Assembly (NCBI GenBank): GCA_021464525.1
Contig: JADRCO010000694.1
Location: 1-28,102 of the forward strand
Length of the DNA: 28,102 nucleotides
Reading direction: 5' to 3'
DNA from: Rhizophagus sp. LPA8_4_AMF
Lineage: Eukaryota; Glomeromycota; Glomeromycetes; Glomerales; Glomeraceae
Shown piece by piece: positions 1 through 10,577 of this stretch. Position numbers and translations under genes: made by a program. Below the pieces are notes generated by a model. That model saw nothing but the letters and a program-made list of their open reading frames with translations, made no database searches and had not been told where the DNA came from. Numbering within the stretch: the stretch's first letter is position 1; every line of letters starts with the position of its first letter.

Positions 1-556
1 CAGGTGATTTAGCAATGAAATCTGTACAAAATTTTTGAAGTCTTAGTAAAGAATTAGATTGAAAACTTTTTTGGTGAGTTAATTCAAAATGTTGTTCAAT
101 CCATTCAGATTTATTTTCAATTAAATATTCTTGTAAAAAATCAACTAGTTCTTGAAGGAGAAGTTCATCAACAGCAATTAAAATTTTTAAAATTTCTGAA
201 GGTTCTTGTCCATTTAATGAAATGATACCGCCATAAATATATCTAAATTATAAAAAATTATATAATAAGTAAATATGATAAATAAAAATATAAAGATATT
301 AAAAAGGTTAAGATATAACTCACTTTAAAATAATCTGAAAAATTTCTGGTGTGATATTTGGTAACTTAATGTGACCTACAATATCATTGTTATTATTTTT
401 ACTTGAAGTCAAAGTTTGTCGTAAAAATGGAAAACGGTAATCATATGTATACAGAATATTTTCACGTTAGGATCTTTACCAACTTCAATTGTAATATCAT
501 AATGTTCATTATCTTCCAAAATTTCAATATAATTTAGAAAAAAATTGTTTTGACAT
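1..556 (-). pseudogene. BTB-BACK-TLDc gene copy 1, broken and cut by the window edge
   Basis: Same family and two-exon layout as the four downstream genes. Exon 1 lies at 324-556 (ATG at 556) and encodes the BTB start, with 'NYIEILEDNEHYDITIEVGK' visible. A 81-bp intron (donor GTGAGT) follows, and exon 2 runs from 242 to beyond base 1, reading 'YIYGGIISLNGQEPSEILK' and into the BACK domain. Against gene 2, exon 1 lacks 11 bp just after the start (between 'FFSK' and 'YIEIL') and 10 bp at the 'MIILCYRSPF' stretch. The two losses add up to 21 bp, but the frame between them meets a stop at once, so no normal BTB domain can be made. The splice sites and upstream TATA-like motif still match the intact copies, so decay looks recent. 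The TLDc part, if present, lies outside the window. Loss of function is inferred from the sequence; an alternative start that bypasses the damage cannot be excluded. Confidence 0.8.
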
Positions 557-608
557 TTTTTATTATTTTTTAGAGAAAGAGGACACAAAATAATTTTTTG
601 GTTTAAAT

Positions 609-649
609 GCAAATTGCAAATCCTATTTATAATCCACATATGTTGATCA
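609..649 (-). promoter_or_regulatory. Core promoter motif of BTB-TLDc copy 1 (TGATCA + TATA-like)
   Basis: Read on the minus strand: TGATCA, then TATAAATAGG, then TTTGCAATTTGC, ending 53 bp before the ATG at 556. The same arrangement precedes genes 2, 3 and 4 at nearly the same distance. In this copy about 9 extra bases separate TGATCA from the TATA-like box. Promoter function is inferred from conservation and position. Confidence 0.5.
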
Positions 650-2321
650 TCCAACTTTTTAGCAGCGGTGTTACATTTCCATGTGACTTGGACTTTTTGG
701 ATAAATTAAATAGATGAAAGCTATGTTGATCATTCAATTGATAGACATTCGAAACTTTATGAAATACTTTAGAGTTATAGACGTGATACCTTGGTACACA
801 TGCACTTGTATGTTTTCAAGTTTTAATTTTTTTTTTCTACATAATACCATAATTATAAGAAACCAAAAGCTAACATAGCCACTAATCTTCCTCTTACTCC
901 ATTAGAAACAAATATAAATATTAAATTACAGTCAATAACTTTGCTGTTTAAAAATTAAAAATAAATATTTATACATATGAATGTGGAAATCTTACAAAGG
1001 CTTTAAATTTATTTTAAATTTATGTAACAGCATCTGAAATACACAGGATTGGGTTTTGCATAGAATAGGAGAAATTAATCATGTGCCTTTTATAGATAAT
1101 GCCAGACAAAATTTCATTAAGGTATGTTAAGAAATTTCGTAGTAATAATATTTTTTCACAGTACAAATACAAGACTACGCAATAACCCAGGGATATACAA
1201 AGGCACTACTAAATTCGTCACTAACAAGAAAAACTTTTTATTAATCCTAAAACACATAGGATGTTATTTATGCATCTTATAAAATGGTCAATTTCAGATT
1301 TCTTTTTTGATGATTATAAATAAAACTTTGTTTACAAGGAAATGCCATAAGTTAGAATTCTATAATATACTGTAAAATATTTAAATGTTTGACATTAAAT
1401 ATTTCATAATAGAATGTCATTCTCATAATTTAACAAGCTTTTTATAATAAAAAATGCATTCTCTGATAATAATATTTTATTCTTTTCCTTCAAGCACTGA
1501 AGATGCTGATGGTATCGTTTTTCTCTTTTTATTTTTATTTGATCTATATTTATACACTATATTTGACTACTTGAATGATTTATTCCCTTTACTGTTTCTA
1601 TACACAAATTCAACACCTTTGTATTAAATAGTTAGAAAACTAATACCCCGACTTCTTTTTCATTGGTTATGATGTTTAATATTGTAAAATATAATATTTA
1701 TAATATATCAGACACGAATTTACTATTTTTTAAAATGTTTCTTAATAAAAAAGAATATTACTACCATACTGTATTCCTTCGATGATTTCTTTTCAGCGCT
1801 CAATAAATTATTTTAAGTTATATTTGTATTAAAAATGCGCAAGTTAGCCCTTAGTACTTATGAAAAGCCCTGTTAAAATACACAAATTATTAATAACCTA
1901 TTAACCAGGACTAAAAAAATTCTCAAGTTGTAGGCAAATCAAAACCTAACTCTGTAAAATTTCTCTATGATGGCGATGTAATAGTGTACTTACCCTTACT
2001 GGCTTTACAAATATTTCGTGATTACTTAGTCAGTTAGATGTATTGCTATATAAAATAGACTATGGTTTATGAAACGATTAATCAAAATTAACAATCATTA
2101 CCTGATTTCTTGAATACAGTGAGAATACAGTGAGAATAATAATGGATACGCTTGACAAATGACAATGAATATTCAATTATATAAAGCTGAATAAAGAAAC
2201 AAGATCACCAAATAAAAAAATTTGGCTTTTGATCCCGTATCTTAATAAAGAAAATAATTATAAGTATTAATTGATTTTGCTTATTTTGAAAAAGGTAATA
2301 TTTTTTGTTAGAATAAAGATT

Positions 2322-2423
2322 TATAAAGTTACAAAGAAGACAAGTGAGGCGTACATTTCCTTTGATATGCCCCAAACTATTGTGGATTCGATCTACTGCC
2401 ATTGTAATAAAATCCCCAGTCAT
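2322..2423 (-). pseudogene. Relic of an HNH / endonuclease VII-like zinc-binding segment
   Basis: A short minus-strand stretch reads 'VDRIHNSLGHIKGNV' followed by 'RLTCLLCNFIN'. The pattern D-R-I-x-N-S-x-G-H-x-K-x-N-V-x-L-x-C-x-x-C-N is typical of small HNH or recombination-endonuclease-VII-like nucleases, where the DRI...NS motif and a Cys pair belong to the beta-beta-alpha metal fold. Only about 34 codons look protein-like and no flanking exon was found. Treat it as a fragment of a mobile or host nuclease gene. It rests on one motif only. Confidence 0.4.
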
Positions 2424-3151
2424 ACCTTACTTCCCAAGGGATCTCATTTTTAGCGCTGTTTAATCAGAAATTCAATTAACAGCATACACGATATTTACTT
2501 AATAAAAGATTTTTGTAAAATTTCTAAACAAAAAGAACCATAAATGAAGGATAGAATACTGCACGTGACAATGGTTGTTAATAATTCACTTGGACTTTTT
2601 TGATTAGACTAGTATGGTAGTTTCAGTTAGATTTAACTTCTTTTTCTTATGTAGAGCTACTGTGTATCTAAAATTTATTGTCTCAGTCTTGTTTGTCTTG
2701 TTTATAACATAAAAATCAAAATAAAATTTTGAATTCCTTGGGGCTGTTATTTACCACTTAAAAAATTATAGAAAGTTGGATTTCATTAAATACTTCTTGT
2801 AAATATGACTTTACAAAAGTATTTTATTTAAAGAAGTTTTTAATTTTTAATAAACAAATAAACAATAATAATTTTCTCATATTTTTTTATCCTCTTGATA
2901 ATTGAAATATCCAAATATGTTTAAACTCTGTCTGCAAATCCATTATCGAGATTATTAGACAATAAAGCAATTGCTTCATTCTAATTTTAGTCATACTATT
3001 GATTAAATATAAATGGTTACTGTTTTTTCTTTTTTAAAGTGTGTAAATTGTAAGTTTTTAACATTTCAGGCAAAATAATTTTATTTCTTTTTACGTTTAT
3101 TATTTATTATTCAAATCTGTGAGCTCCCAATTACCGTACCGCACTGCACAA

Positions 3152-3488
3152 GTTATCCTCCTTGTGAATACCCATGTAAAGTATCCACCGCAAAATTTCC
3201 CAAATATATAATATAATATTCTAAAAATCTGCATATTTTAATGGTAAAAGAAAATAAACTTTTATATATTAAATCCTTCTGGCATTAGATGGTGTACCTG
3301 AATCCAATATTTTATATTATACCCGAGGTATCTTGTGAAGTGCGGTATGATAATACATACTTGTTATTCCATGGGTATCAATTAATAACTGAAATATTCA
3401 CCGATATCAGTGTATATGGAGTAATCATTAGATATCCATGGAATGACAGGCTTAACTCATTGTGTAAGGAGGAATTATTAATGAAATA
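3152..3488. repeat. Inverted-repeat region, possible degenerate MITE
   Basis: The stretch has nested inverted repeats. 'tattccatgggtatc' (3365-3379) pairs with 'gatatccatggaatga' (3431-3446). 'gaatacccatg' near 3166 also pairs with the first arm. A weaker 'tcctcctt' / 'aaggagga' pair sits near the outer limits. An 18-base piece, 3362-3379, recurs exactly at 6969-6986, so this is dispersed repeat DNA rather than a gene. Ends and target duplication are not clear. Confidence 0.35.
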
Positions 3489-4328
3489 GCATTAGTATTA
3501 TAATATCATATGAATAACCTGATTAATCACATTATAGTAAAAATTCCGAATTACGTATTTTAAAAGTAATTTTTCAAGAAAAAAGCAACACAAGATGCAT
3601 AAATGCATAATAATATAAAATAATTCAGGAAAATTTACTGAAAACCACTTAGCTGTCTGAAAATTAAATAAATCTTTAATGTAAATTTTTTTTAATATGT
3701 AAAAGTGTAATTTAAAGGACGTTGATAATAAAATTTAGTATTTTATAGTTGTATTATAGGCAAAATGAAAAACTAATTTTATAAAAACATTTCCTCTAAC
3801 TTTTTAATGGTGAATTTAAAAATATAAGTATTATATTATATTAGGTTGACTTCATACCGTACCTGTATTTATGTAGTATATGCATCCAGAGAAACAGATA
3901 AAAAGCATACCAGTTAAATTTTCATACCTAAAAACAATAAAGCACAATACGTACAAATACACAAGAACATACCATAACCAAATAAATAACACCTATTCTT
4001 ATACCGGTGGAGAAATTTACAAAAATATATTTTTATTGGAAAAATAAATAGCATGTTACAAAAATAAGTAATTATGTCTAATTTAAACTCATTTTGTAAA
4101 TTACTATCATATATTCTATTCAAATAAGGTTTTTAGTTATTTAGGATGTTAAATACATAAAGATTTTAAAAATTTCACATATCGTGATAGATAATATTAT
4201 TGTTTACACAGTCACTTCCAATTATAAGCTAACACTATCTGCACATTCTAATGAGCCTCAAAATATTAGATACAAAACAAATAATTTAATTTAGTGAAAT
4301 AAAAGAAAAAGAATAAATCAAGAATATA

Positions 4329-5855
4329 CTAATCCTTCTTCATTATTTGAAATACTTCATATTCTTTTATTAAGAAATTTTCTTCTGTATCTCTTATCTT
4401 TTTTTCATAACTTTGTTGTGTGCATTCACAATTATCATAATCTTTTGAATCATTATCCTCTTTCAAACGTATATTAAAATCACCATTACCAAATGTAGGT
4501 CCAAATTTATCACAATAAAACAATGCACAATCCACATTTTTTACATAACTTAAAATTGAATCTTCAATATTATTTTTACTTTTAAAAGAAAAAATAAAAC
4601 TATCCTTTGTTTTGCCCCATTTACCACCATTATGTGATTCCCATATCAAAGGATTATATCCTCCAATAATTTGTTCTGTTCCTGATACTTTAATGAATGT
4701 AACAGTATGAGGTTTATTATCACATATTTCATGAAATTTTTTAGAAGTAAATCCATCTCTAGTTCCTCTTAATAGCAATTTAAATTCATATGGTAAATAT
4801 AAATCTCTTGTATAAGAAAACTTACTAGCAATATCAATTTTATCAATCCATCTTGAAATTAAAGAAACGATATTCAAATTAATAATTCTTGAATCAATAA
4901 TTCCATCAATATTTCTATTTCTCGGAAGTAATATATCATGATTTGGTTCGCTATCAGGGTCTAAATAAGAATTCAACAACTCTTCATAAAGTTGAGACTT
5001 CAAAAGTTTCTTGTATGGATGAATTTTTCGAAAGAAGTCTTCAGATGAAAGACTAAAAAATCTAATTAACGGTAAATAATGTTGCAAAGTATTTTCCATT
5101 CTTTTGAAATCATCATCTGACCAAGTTGTAGGATCCGGAAGAAGTGTAGGGTTTTTCTCAAGACCCCACTTTAATACATGTTCCCTAATTTCAATTTCTT
5201 TCATTTGTAAATCATCTCTTTTAATGAGTAAAACCAAAGACTTTTCAGGAAATGAGGTAAAATCAGATGATTTAAATACTTTTTCTGGGGATTTAACCAT
5301 GATATTTGTGCAAAATCGTTGAAGTTCTAATAATAAAGAATTGGATTGAAAACTATTTCGGTGAATAAGTTCAAAATTTTGTTCAATCCATTCATATTTA
5401 TTTTTAATTAAATAATCTTGTAAATAATCGACTAATTCTTGAAGAAGAAGTTCATCAGCAGCGACCAAAACTTTTAAAATTTCTGAAGGTTCTTGTTCAT
5501 TTAATGAAATTATTCCACCATAAATATATCTAGTACATTTCAAATAAATATAAAATATAAATATATAGTAATAATAAAAACTAGAATTTTTAACTTACTT
5601 TAAAATAATTTGAAAGATTTCTGGTGTGATATTTGGAAATTTAATGTGAGTAAATACATCATTATTATTATTCTTTTTATTTGAGACCAAAGTTCGTCGT
5701 AAAAATGGAGAACGGTAACACAGGATAATCATGTGAGCACGGAATATTTTTACATCTGGATCTCTACCAACTTCAATTGTAACATCATAATATTCATTAT
5801 CGGCCAAAATTTCGATATAATTTTGACTTAATTTTGAATAAAATTGATTTGACAT
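4329..5855 (-). CDS. BTB-BACK-TLDc domain protein, gene 2 (485 aa)
   Basis: Two exons: 5599-5855 and 4329-5529, joined across a 69-bp intron (GTAAGT...TAG, phase 2), giving 485 codons plus stop. Domains: BTB about residues 12-124 ('YYDVTIEVGRDPDVKIFRAH', 'IIL/KYIYGG' across the splice); BACK about 126-231, with 'KRDDLQMKEIEI' and 'HVLKWGLEKNP'; TLDc about 299-480, with 'LLLRGTRDGFTSKKFHEICD', 'IIGGYNPLIW', 'KDSFIFSFK' and a closing 'EYEVFQI'. BTB proteins with BACK usually serve as cullin-3 substrate adaptors. TLDc domains are linked to oxidative-stress protection and V-ATPase regulation. Which applies here is unknown. There is no signal peptide or membrane segment, so a soluble intracellular protein is expected. 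The ATG at 5855 was chosen because it matches the paralogues and follows a TATA-like motif. It is the most diverged intact copy, and the last residues are 'MKKD' instead of the 'MREA' of genes 4 and 5. Confidence 0.9.
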
Positions 5856-5909
5856 TTTTTTTATTTCTTTTTTAATAATTGAGAAAAATGTAAGTACTTT
5901 GTTTCAGAA

Positions 5910-5940
5910 GCAAGTTGCAAATCTATTTACATGTTGATCA
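5910..5940 (-). promoter_or_regulatory. Core promoter motif of gene 2 (TGATCA + TATA-like)
   Basis: Minus-strand order: TGATCA, 6 bp, TAAATAG, then ATTTGCAACTTGC, ending 55 bp before the ATG at 5855. Spacing and order match genes 3 and 4. The TATA-like role is inferred. Confidence 0.5.
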
Positions 5941-6755
5941 AAAAATCGTTATTCTATTTATAGATATATTAAATACTAGAAGCACATGTAAAACTTATTT
6001 GTATCACAGTTTTTCCCATAAATCCACGTTTTTTTGTCGATCTTTGTATCTAAATTTAACAAATAGGTAACTGGAGCGTCCGAAGCGTTATAATCACATG
6101 AAAATCACAACATATTTATTATCACACGAGATTTGGCATTTAAACGCGTAAGAATCCAGAATGGAGTGTACCTAATAATAAGTGTCCTACATTTACGCTT
6201 CAGACAATAAATAAAATAAAAGGAAAATTATGTTAACAATGTTGAAAAAACCTAACGCTAAAGAAAACTACGCAATATAATAATACTTTATTATTTCTCA
6301 CTTAACCCTATTAAGTAACTAAGTATACTATTTTAGATGGTCCGGTAAGAAACAATCTCACTGCAAATAAATTATTTAATACCCAGAACAAACTTTTTTG
6401 GTTAATATTTAATCATATATTATTGAATTCATCAATAAATATAATGTTAGGCGTAAAAGTTAAGTAAAAAATATGAATTCCAATTAATTGAGCGAATATA
6501 CTTTTAATTATTTTAATACTAAGAAGGCAATACATCTCATTATACTTGCAACTACAGTATCATCTGGTATATTTTATTCAACTTACATCGCATACTATAC
6601 CTAATAAAAAATTAGACGTATTTCAACCCGGATTTTAATGATTTATCTAATTGCCATTCTGACTAAAAACGAAGCATTGGTACTATTGTAATATTTGATA
6701 TAAACACTATTTTTACAAATAATAAATGTATATAAATGTATGATGCTTTAACTTA

Positions 6756-6950
6756 TCCCATCGGTATTATGTACACACCGATGAATTTTTTTGTAAATTA
6801 CTCCACCGGTATAAAAAAAGTATAAAAAAGTATAAATCCATCGGTGTTGACATATTTTGTATACACCGATGGATTTTTTTCGTCAACTACTCCACCAGTA
6901 TAAAAAGTATTAAGAAGTATAAAATATTAAAATCTACAAAATTCATTGGT
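6756..6950. repeat. Tandem hairpin-forming repeat, about 80-90 bp units
   Basis: Two full units and one partial unit. Each begins with an inverted repeat: 'catcggt' (6759-6765) with 'accgatg' (6777-6783) in unit 1, and 'tccatcggtgt' (6837-6847) with 'acaccgatgga' (6863-6873), a perfect 11-bp stem, in unit 2. Each is followed by T-rich DNA and 'ctccacc(a/g)gtataaaa'. A third start, 'cattggtgtata', lies near 6944. It is noncoding; possible roles are a satellite seed or a transposon subterminal repeat. Confidence 0.6.
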
Positions 6951-7157
6951 GTATACGTCATATGAGCCTGTTATTCCATGGGTATCTTTCAGTTATTCAC
7001 CATATCCAATGATGTAATGTCAAGTATTTATCCTTCAATTGGTTTTCGCAATTTTTGTGTAAAAAATGTAAATCTGAGGCGTGTACAGCATAAACTCATT
7101 TTTTACAATAAAAGGCATACTCTTATTTAGATTACTTATTTTTTTGAATATATGACA

Positions 7158-7331
7158 CAGTCGTCTCTCGATACAACTCTCTGGTTCTCACTCCAAATTC
7201 ACTATAAGTTTATAGCAAAGCATTTAAAAATTTCATTGGCTGGTTCGTAATAATGAGGGATATTTGACGTATTTGATCGGTTAAATGTTACGTGTTGAGA
7301 AGATTCGTTATAAAGTGAGTTCGGCCGACTG
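7158..7331. mobile_element. Candidate pogo/Tigger-like MITE (degenerate)
   Basis: The left end starts CAGTCG followed by 'tctctcgatacaactctc'. The reverse complement of the right end starts CAGTCGGCCGAACTCAC, then 'tttataacgaat'. CAGTCG ends followed by a 'CTCG..ATAACGAAC'-type sequence are typical of pogo/Tigger-type elements. A TA follows the right end, but CA rather than TA precedes the left end, so the target duplication is not clean. There is no coding capacity. Confidence 0.35.
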
Positions 7332-7716
7332 TACAATATATTAATGAATTTACGTAATTTTAGAGTTCGTGTAATTATTAAAAATTACGTTAAATTATGT
7401 CCCCAATTATCGTTCCATTCAGAAATTAATCATTTCTAAAATAATTTAAATTAAACAAAATTATTCTTAAAGTTTAAAGTTTTTGGTTAAAATCAAGATC
7501 ACATACAGTACATAGATTAGAAAAATGTATGGTATGGGTCTCTTGTATAGGGAACAATACAAGTACATATTTACACTGAATATAATGTTCTTTCATTACC
7601 CTTTACAAAACCGGTTATTTCAACATGGTAGATAATTAAAATGTATGCATGGATTTCCCTACATGTATTACCGTAATAAAACATATAAAGCCATAAGCTA
7701 TGAGAAATCCATAATA

Positions 7717-9244
7717 TTAAGTTTCCTTATTTACAATTTGAAACACTTCATAATCTTCTATTGCAAACACTTCTTCTGTATCTATTATCTTTTTTTCATA
7801 ACTTCGTTGTCTACAACGAAAATAATTACATTCTTTTAAACCATCTTTCTCTTTCATATATAACAGAAGATCATTATCAAATGTGGGACCATATTCAATA
7901 TGATAATATAACGCACGATTAATATCTTTTATATGACTTATAATTGGATCTTTAAATTCATTCTTACTCTTAAAAGAAAATATGAAACTATCCTTTGTTT
8001 TAACCAATTGACCAGTATTATGTGACTTCCAAATCAAAGGATTATATCCCCCGATTATTTCTTCTGTCCCTTTTATTTTAATGAATGTAACAGTATGTGG
8101 CATACCATCACACAATTCATGAAATTTTTTAGGAGTAAATCCATCTCTGCTTCCTCTTAATAATAATTTGAATTCATATGGTATATATAATTCTCTTGTA
8201 TAAACAAATTTGTTATTAATATCTATTTTATCGATCCATCTTAAAATTAGAGAAACGATATTTAAATTAACAATCCTTGAATCAATGATCCCATCAATAT
8301 TTCTGTGTCTAGGAAGTAAAACACTATTGCTTGGTTCAATATTGGAAACCAGATAAGATCCCAATAATTCTTCGTAAATTTGATGTTTCAACAGTTTTTT
8401 ATATGGGCGAACTTTGCGAGAGAAATCTATGGATGAAAGACTAAAAAATCTAACTAATGGTAAGCAATTTTGCAAAGTATTTTCCATTATTCTAAAATCA
8501 TCATCCGACCAGGTTATAGGATCTGAGAGAAGTGTAGGATTTTTTTCAAGGCCCCATTTTAGTACATGCTCCCAAATTTCAATTTCTTTCATTTGTAAAT
8601 CATCTCTTTTAATAATTGAAATTAAAGAAGTTTCAGAAAGTGAAGTAAAATCTAACGATTTAAACACTTTTTCTGGAAATTTATCCATGAAATCTGTGCA
8701 ATATTTTTGAAGTCCTAAGAAAGAATTAGATTGAAAACTAGTTCGATGAATAAGTTCAAAATGCTGTTCAATCCATTTAGTTTTATTTTCAATTAAATAT
8801 TCTTGTATATAATCAACAAGTTCTTGAAGAAGAAGTTCATTAGCGCCAATCAAAATTTTTAGAATTTCTGAAGTTTCGTTCTCATCTAAAGAAATGACAC
8901 CCCCATAAATATATCTATATTAAAAAAAAAAAAAAAATTAATGATAAATATCAAATATTTTAAGGTACTAATATAAATAAGAATATAACTTACGTTAAAA
9001 TAATCTGAAAGATTTCTTGTGAGATATTTGGTAACTTAATGTGAATTAATTTATTATTATTCCCTTTATTCGAAGTTAAAGTTTTTCGTAAAAATGGAGA
9101 ACGGTAACACAGGATAATCATGTGCGCACGAAATATTTTTACGTTTGGATCTTTACCAACTTCAATTGTGATATCGTAATATTCATCATCTTCCAAAATT
9201 TCAATATAATTTTGACTTAATCTAGAAAAAAATTGCTTTGCCAT
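7717..9244 (-). CDS. BTB-BACK-TLDc domain protein, gene 3 (482 aa)
   Basis: Exons 8994-9244 and 7717-8914, with a 79-bp phase-2 intron (GTAAGT...TAG) that carries a long pyrimidine tract (on the minus strand) close to the acceptor. The product is 482 residues. BTB about 12-122 ('MAKQFFSRLSQNYIEIL' start); BACK about 124-230 ('RDDLQMKEIEIWEHVLKWG'); TLDc about 297-478 ('LLLRGSRDGFTPKKFHELCD', 'IIGGYNPLIW', 'EDYEVFQI'). Family roles are as for gene 2: BTB/BACK for cullin-3 adaptor or oligomer formation, TLDc for stress or V-ATPase-linked functions, all from family knowledge. A longer frame extends upstream of the ATG at 9244 but has no ATG, and the paralogues agree on 'MAKQFF' as the start. Upstream DNA and most of exon 1 are nearly identical to those of gene 4, while exon 2 is clearly diverged from it. 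The C-terminus ends 'VNKET'. Confidence 0.9.
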
Positions 9245-9297
9245 TTTTTTTACTAATTTTAAAAGCGAGAGAAGGTGGGAAAAGAATTGTTGCAGAA

Positions 9298-9329
9298 GCA
9301 ACTTGCAAATCTATTTTAAATGCTGATCA
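9298..9329 (-). promoter_or_regulatory. Core promoter motif of gene 3 (TGATCA + TATA-like)
   Basis: Minus-strand TGATCA, then TTTAAAATAG, then ATTTGCAAGTTGC, ending 54 bp before the ATG at 9244. It lies within a block almost identical to the promoter of gene 4. Confidence 0.5.
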
Positions 9330-9407
9330 AGGCTGCATTAACCAAATATAGATAAATTAAATAGAAATAGAAATTAGTATCTACAGTCAAATCTCGACAT
9401 ACTAGTT

Positions 9408-9650
9408 CTATATATTTAAATAAGAAGTTACGGCGCTAGCAATGGCGGAATTAGTATTCCCCTCAAATCTTTTTGAAGTAGGACTAAGGTCTTTGAATCC
9501 ACTCATTAAAGGGTTTGTTAAAGTATAAGCAACTAGTATAAGCTCTCCTAAAGGAATTTCCGAAAGTATTTTCAAATCTTTTCTTAACCTGTTTATTTGT
9601 GGTTGTTCCAATATAATTAGATCTGTATGCATACCAAATCTTCCGTACAT
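9408..9650 (-). pseudogene. Fossil fragment of a protein-primed type B DNA polymerase, copy A
   Basis: The reading begins 'YGRFGMHTD' and about 60 residues later has 'NTNSAIASAVTSY'. These match, respectively, the 'SLYGRFGM' and 'AIASA(I/V)TAY' signatures of protein-primed family B DNA polymerases of fungal linear plasmids (dpo) and of Polinton/Maverick elements. Only a palm-region fragment is present, far shorter than a whole polymerase, so this is a fossil. The source (linear mitochondrial-type plasmid or Polinton) cannot be decided from this piece. It sits about 165 bp upstream of gene 3 and was co-duplicated with the gene 3/gene 4 promoter block. Confidence 0.55.
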
Positions 9651-9656
9651 ATTCAG

Positions 9657-10577
9657 TTATTCATTAGGAGTTTCGCAATATTACGTATAGTCGGTTGGCC
9701 ATTAAGCCGAGCTTCAATTCTCATTTTATTCTGAACTCGCAGTTCAAAAGCATAAGTTTGGTATATAGTAGTTATTCAGTATTTAAATTTTTTTTCTGTA
9801 CAGAATAAGTTCGGTACATAAATCTGTCACATGATAATTTGGCCAGAATTAAGATTTTAATTATGGGAAATTCCAACCATGTGATCACATTTCAGTGTAA
9901 AATCAATAAGACTCGGTATATGCTATATCAAGTTTTATATGTAATTCAGCATATCAAGATTTTTTAAATGAAATGAAAATGATTTTTATAAAAAAGTACG
10001 GTAAGTTGCGAGTTCGTTATATTGTGGGTTCGTTATATCAAGGCCAATATTGTAACTTAAAAAATGATTTTTCACGTTTCATAAAAAAAAAAAAATAAAC
10101 CGATTTCAACCAAAAATATGCTAATTTTTTAATAAATAAAAATCATACTGTGCTTAATACATTATGCTAAAGAACAATTAAATGAATACAACTTGTTTGG
10201 TTAGTTTATGAAAATTTAATAAGTTAAAAACATTTCAATTTAAAATTTTTACGTTACAAACTTTGCGAATTGCATCAATACCGCTTCCATTGATAGTAAT
10301 ATAAAATTTGAATATTACCGTGGCAATTTCTAATTTCAAAAGTGTATATATATATGTTTCTTTTATTTTACTACATCTATAATAAAGAAGATTTCAAAAT
10401 ATGAATCTTTAACTTTAACGCTAAATCTAATTTAAATAATTAAAAGAACTAAATTACTGTAATTGATTCACGATAGAAGCAAACAGGAGCTCAAGTAAAA
10501 TCAAAAACTTGTAGGTGTATTATTCTTATAAATAAAAGAGGATAAGATACAAATAAATAACATACATAGGCTTGAAC
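9657..10577. repeat. Duplicated 3' flank block D1 (partner of D2)
   Basis: This block, immediately downstream of gene 4, matches 14478-15427 downstream of gene 5. From 9951 to 10577, and on into the gene to 10679, the match is base-for-base identical at a constant offset of 4850 (729 bp). From 9657 to 9950 there are indels and scattered changes. It contains 'gcgagttcgttatattgtgg' and related repeats that recall pogo-like subterminal DNA, and no gene. It is evidence of a tandem segmental duplication. Confidence 0.85.

Larger units (their letters stand above)
660..4328. other. Intergenic AT-rich DNA, 3.7 kb, no intact gene
   Basis: Short open frames occur on both strands but lack family motifs and paired splice sites, and most are AT-rich chance frames. 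Two things stand out and are listed separately: a nuclease-like relic at 2322-2423 and an inverted-repeat region around 3150-3490. A small 11-bp tandem duplication ('acagtgagaat' twice) lies near 2118-2139. I see no tRNA-like fold or other RNA gene. Confidence 0.6.
5941..7716. other. Intergenic AT-rich DNA between genes 2 and 3, repeat-bearing
   Basis: No coding frame with recognisable content on either strand. It holds the hairpin tandem repeat (6756-6950) and a pogo-like MITE candidate (7158-7331), listed separately. There is also a weak inverted pair, 'gtccgaagcgtta' (6078-6090) against 'tacgcttcagac' (6194-6205), which could be the ends of a decayed 130-bp element but lacks a clear target duplication. 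Confidence 0.55.

Noticed and set aside
2271-2453. Plus-strand open frame antisense to the nuclease-like relic
   Set aside because: No protein motif. The opposite strand has the better match.
3133-3345. 'taccgcact' and 'agtgcggta' as MITE ends
   Set aside because: Only 9 bp match with no flanking duplication; chance pairing is plausible.
3289-3489. Plus-strand 66-codon open frame
   Set aside because: It lies across inverted repeats, and part of it recurs as intergenic repeat DNA at 6969.
3914-4123. Minus-strand frame rich in Cys, Phe and Leu
   Set aside because: Composition is as expected from AT-rich DNA. It has no start context, splice sites or recognisable family.
6078-6205. Short inverted pair as a MITE
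   Set aside because: About 12 imperfect bases and no target duplication, so too weak to call.
8414-8710. Plus-strand open frame across gene 3, and the similar one at 5104-5322 in gene 2
   Set aside because: Both are exact antisense shadows of the conserved BACK-coding exon. They recur because the coding strand is conserved.
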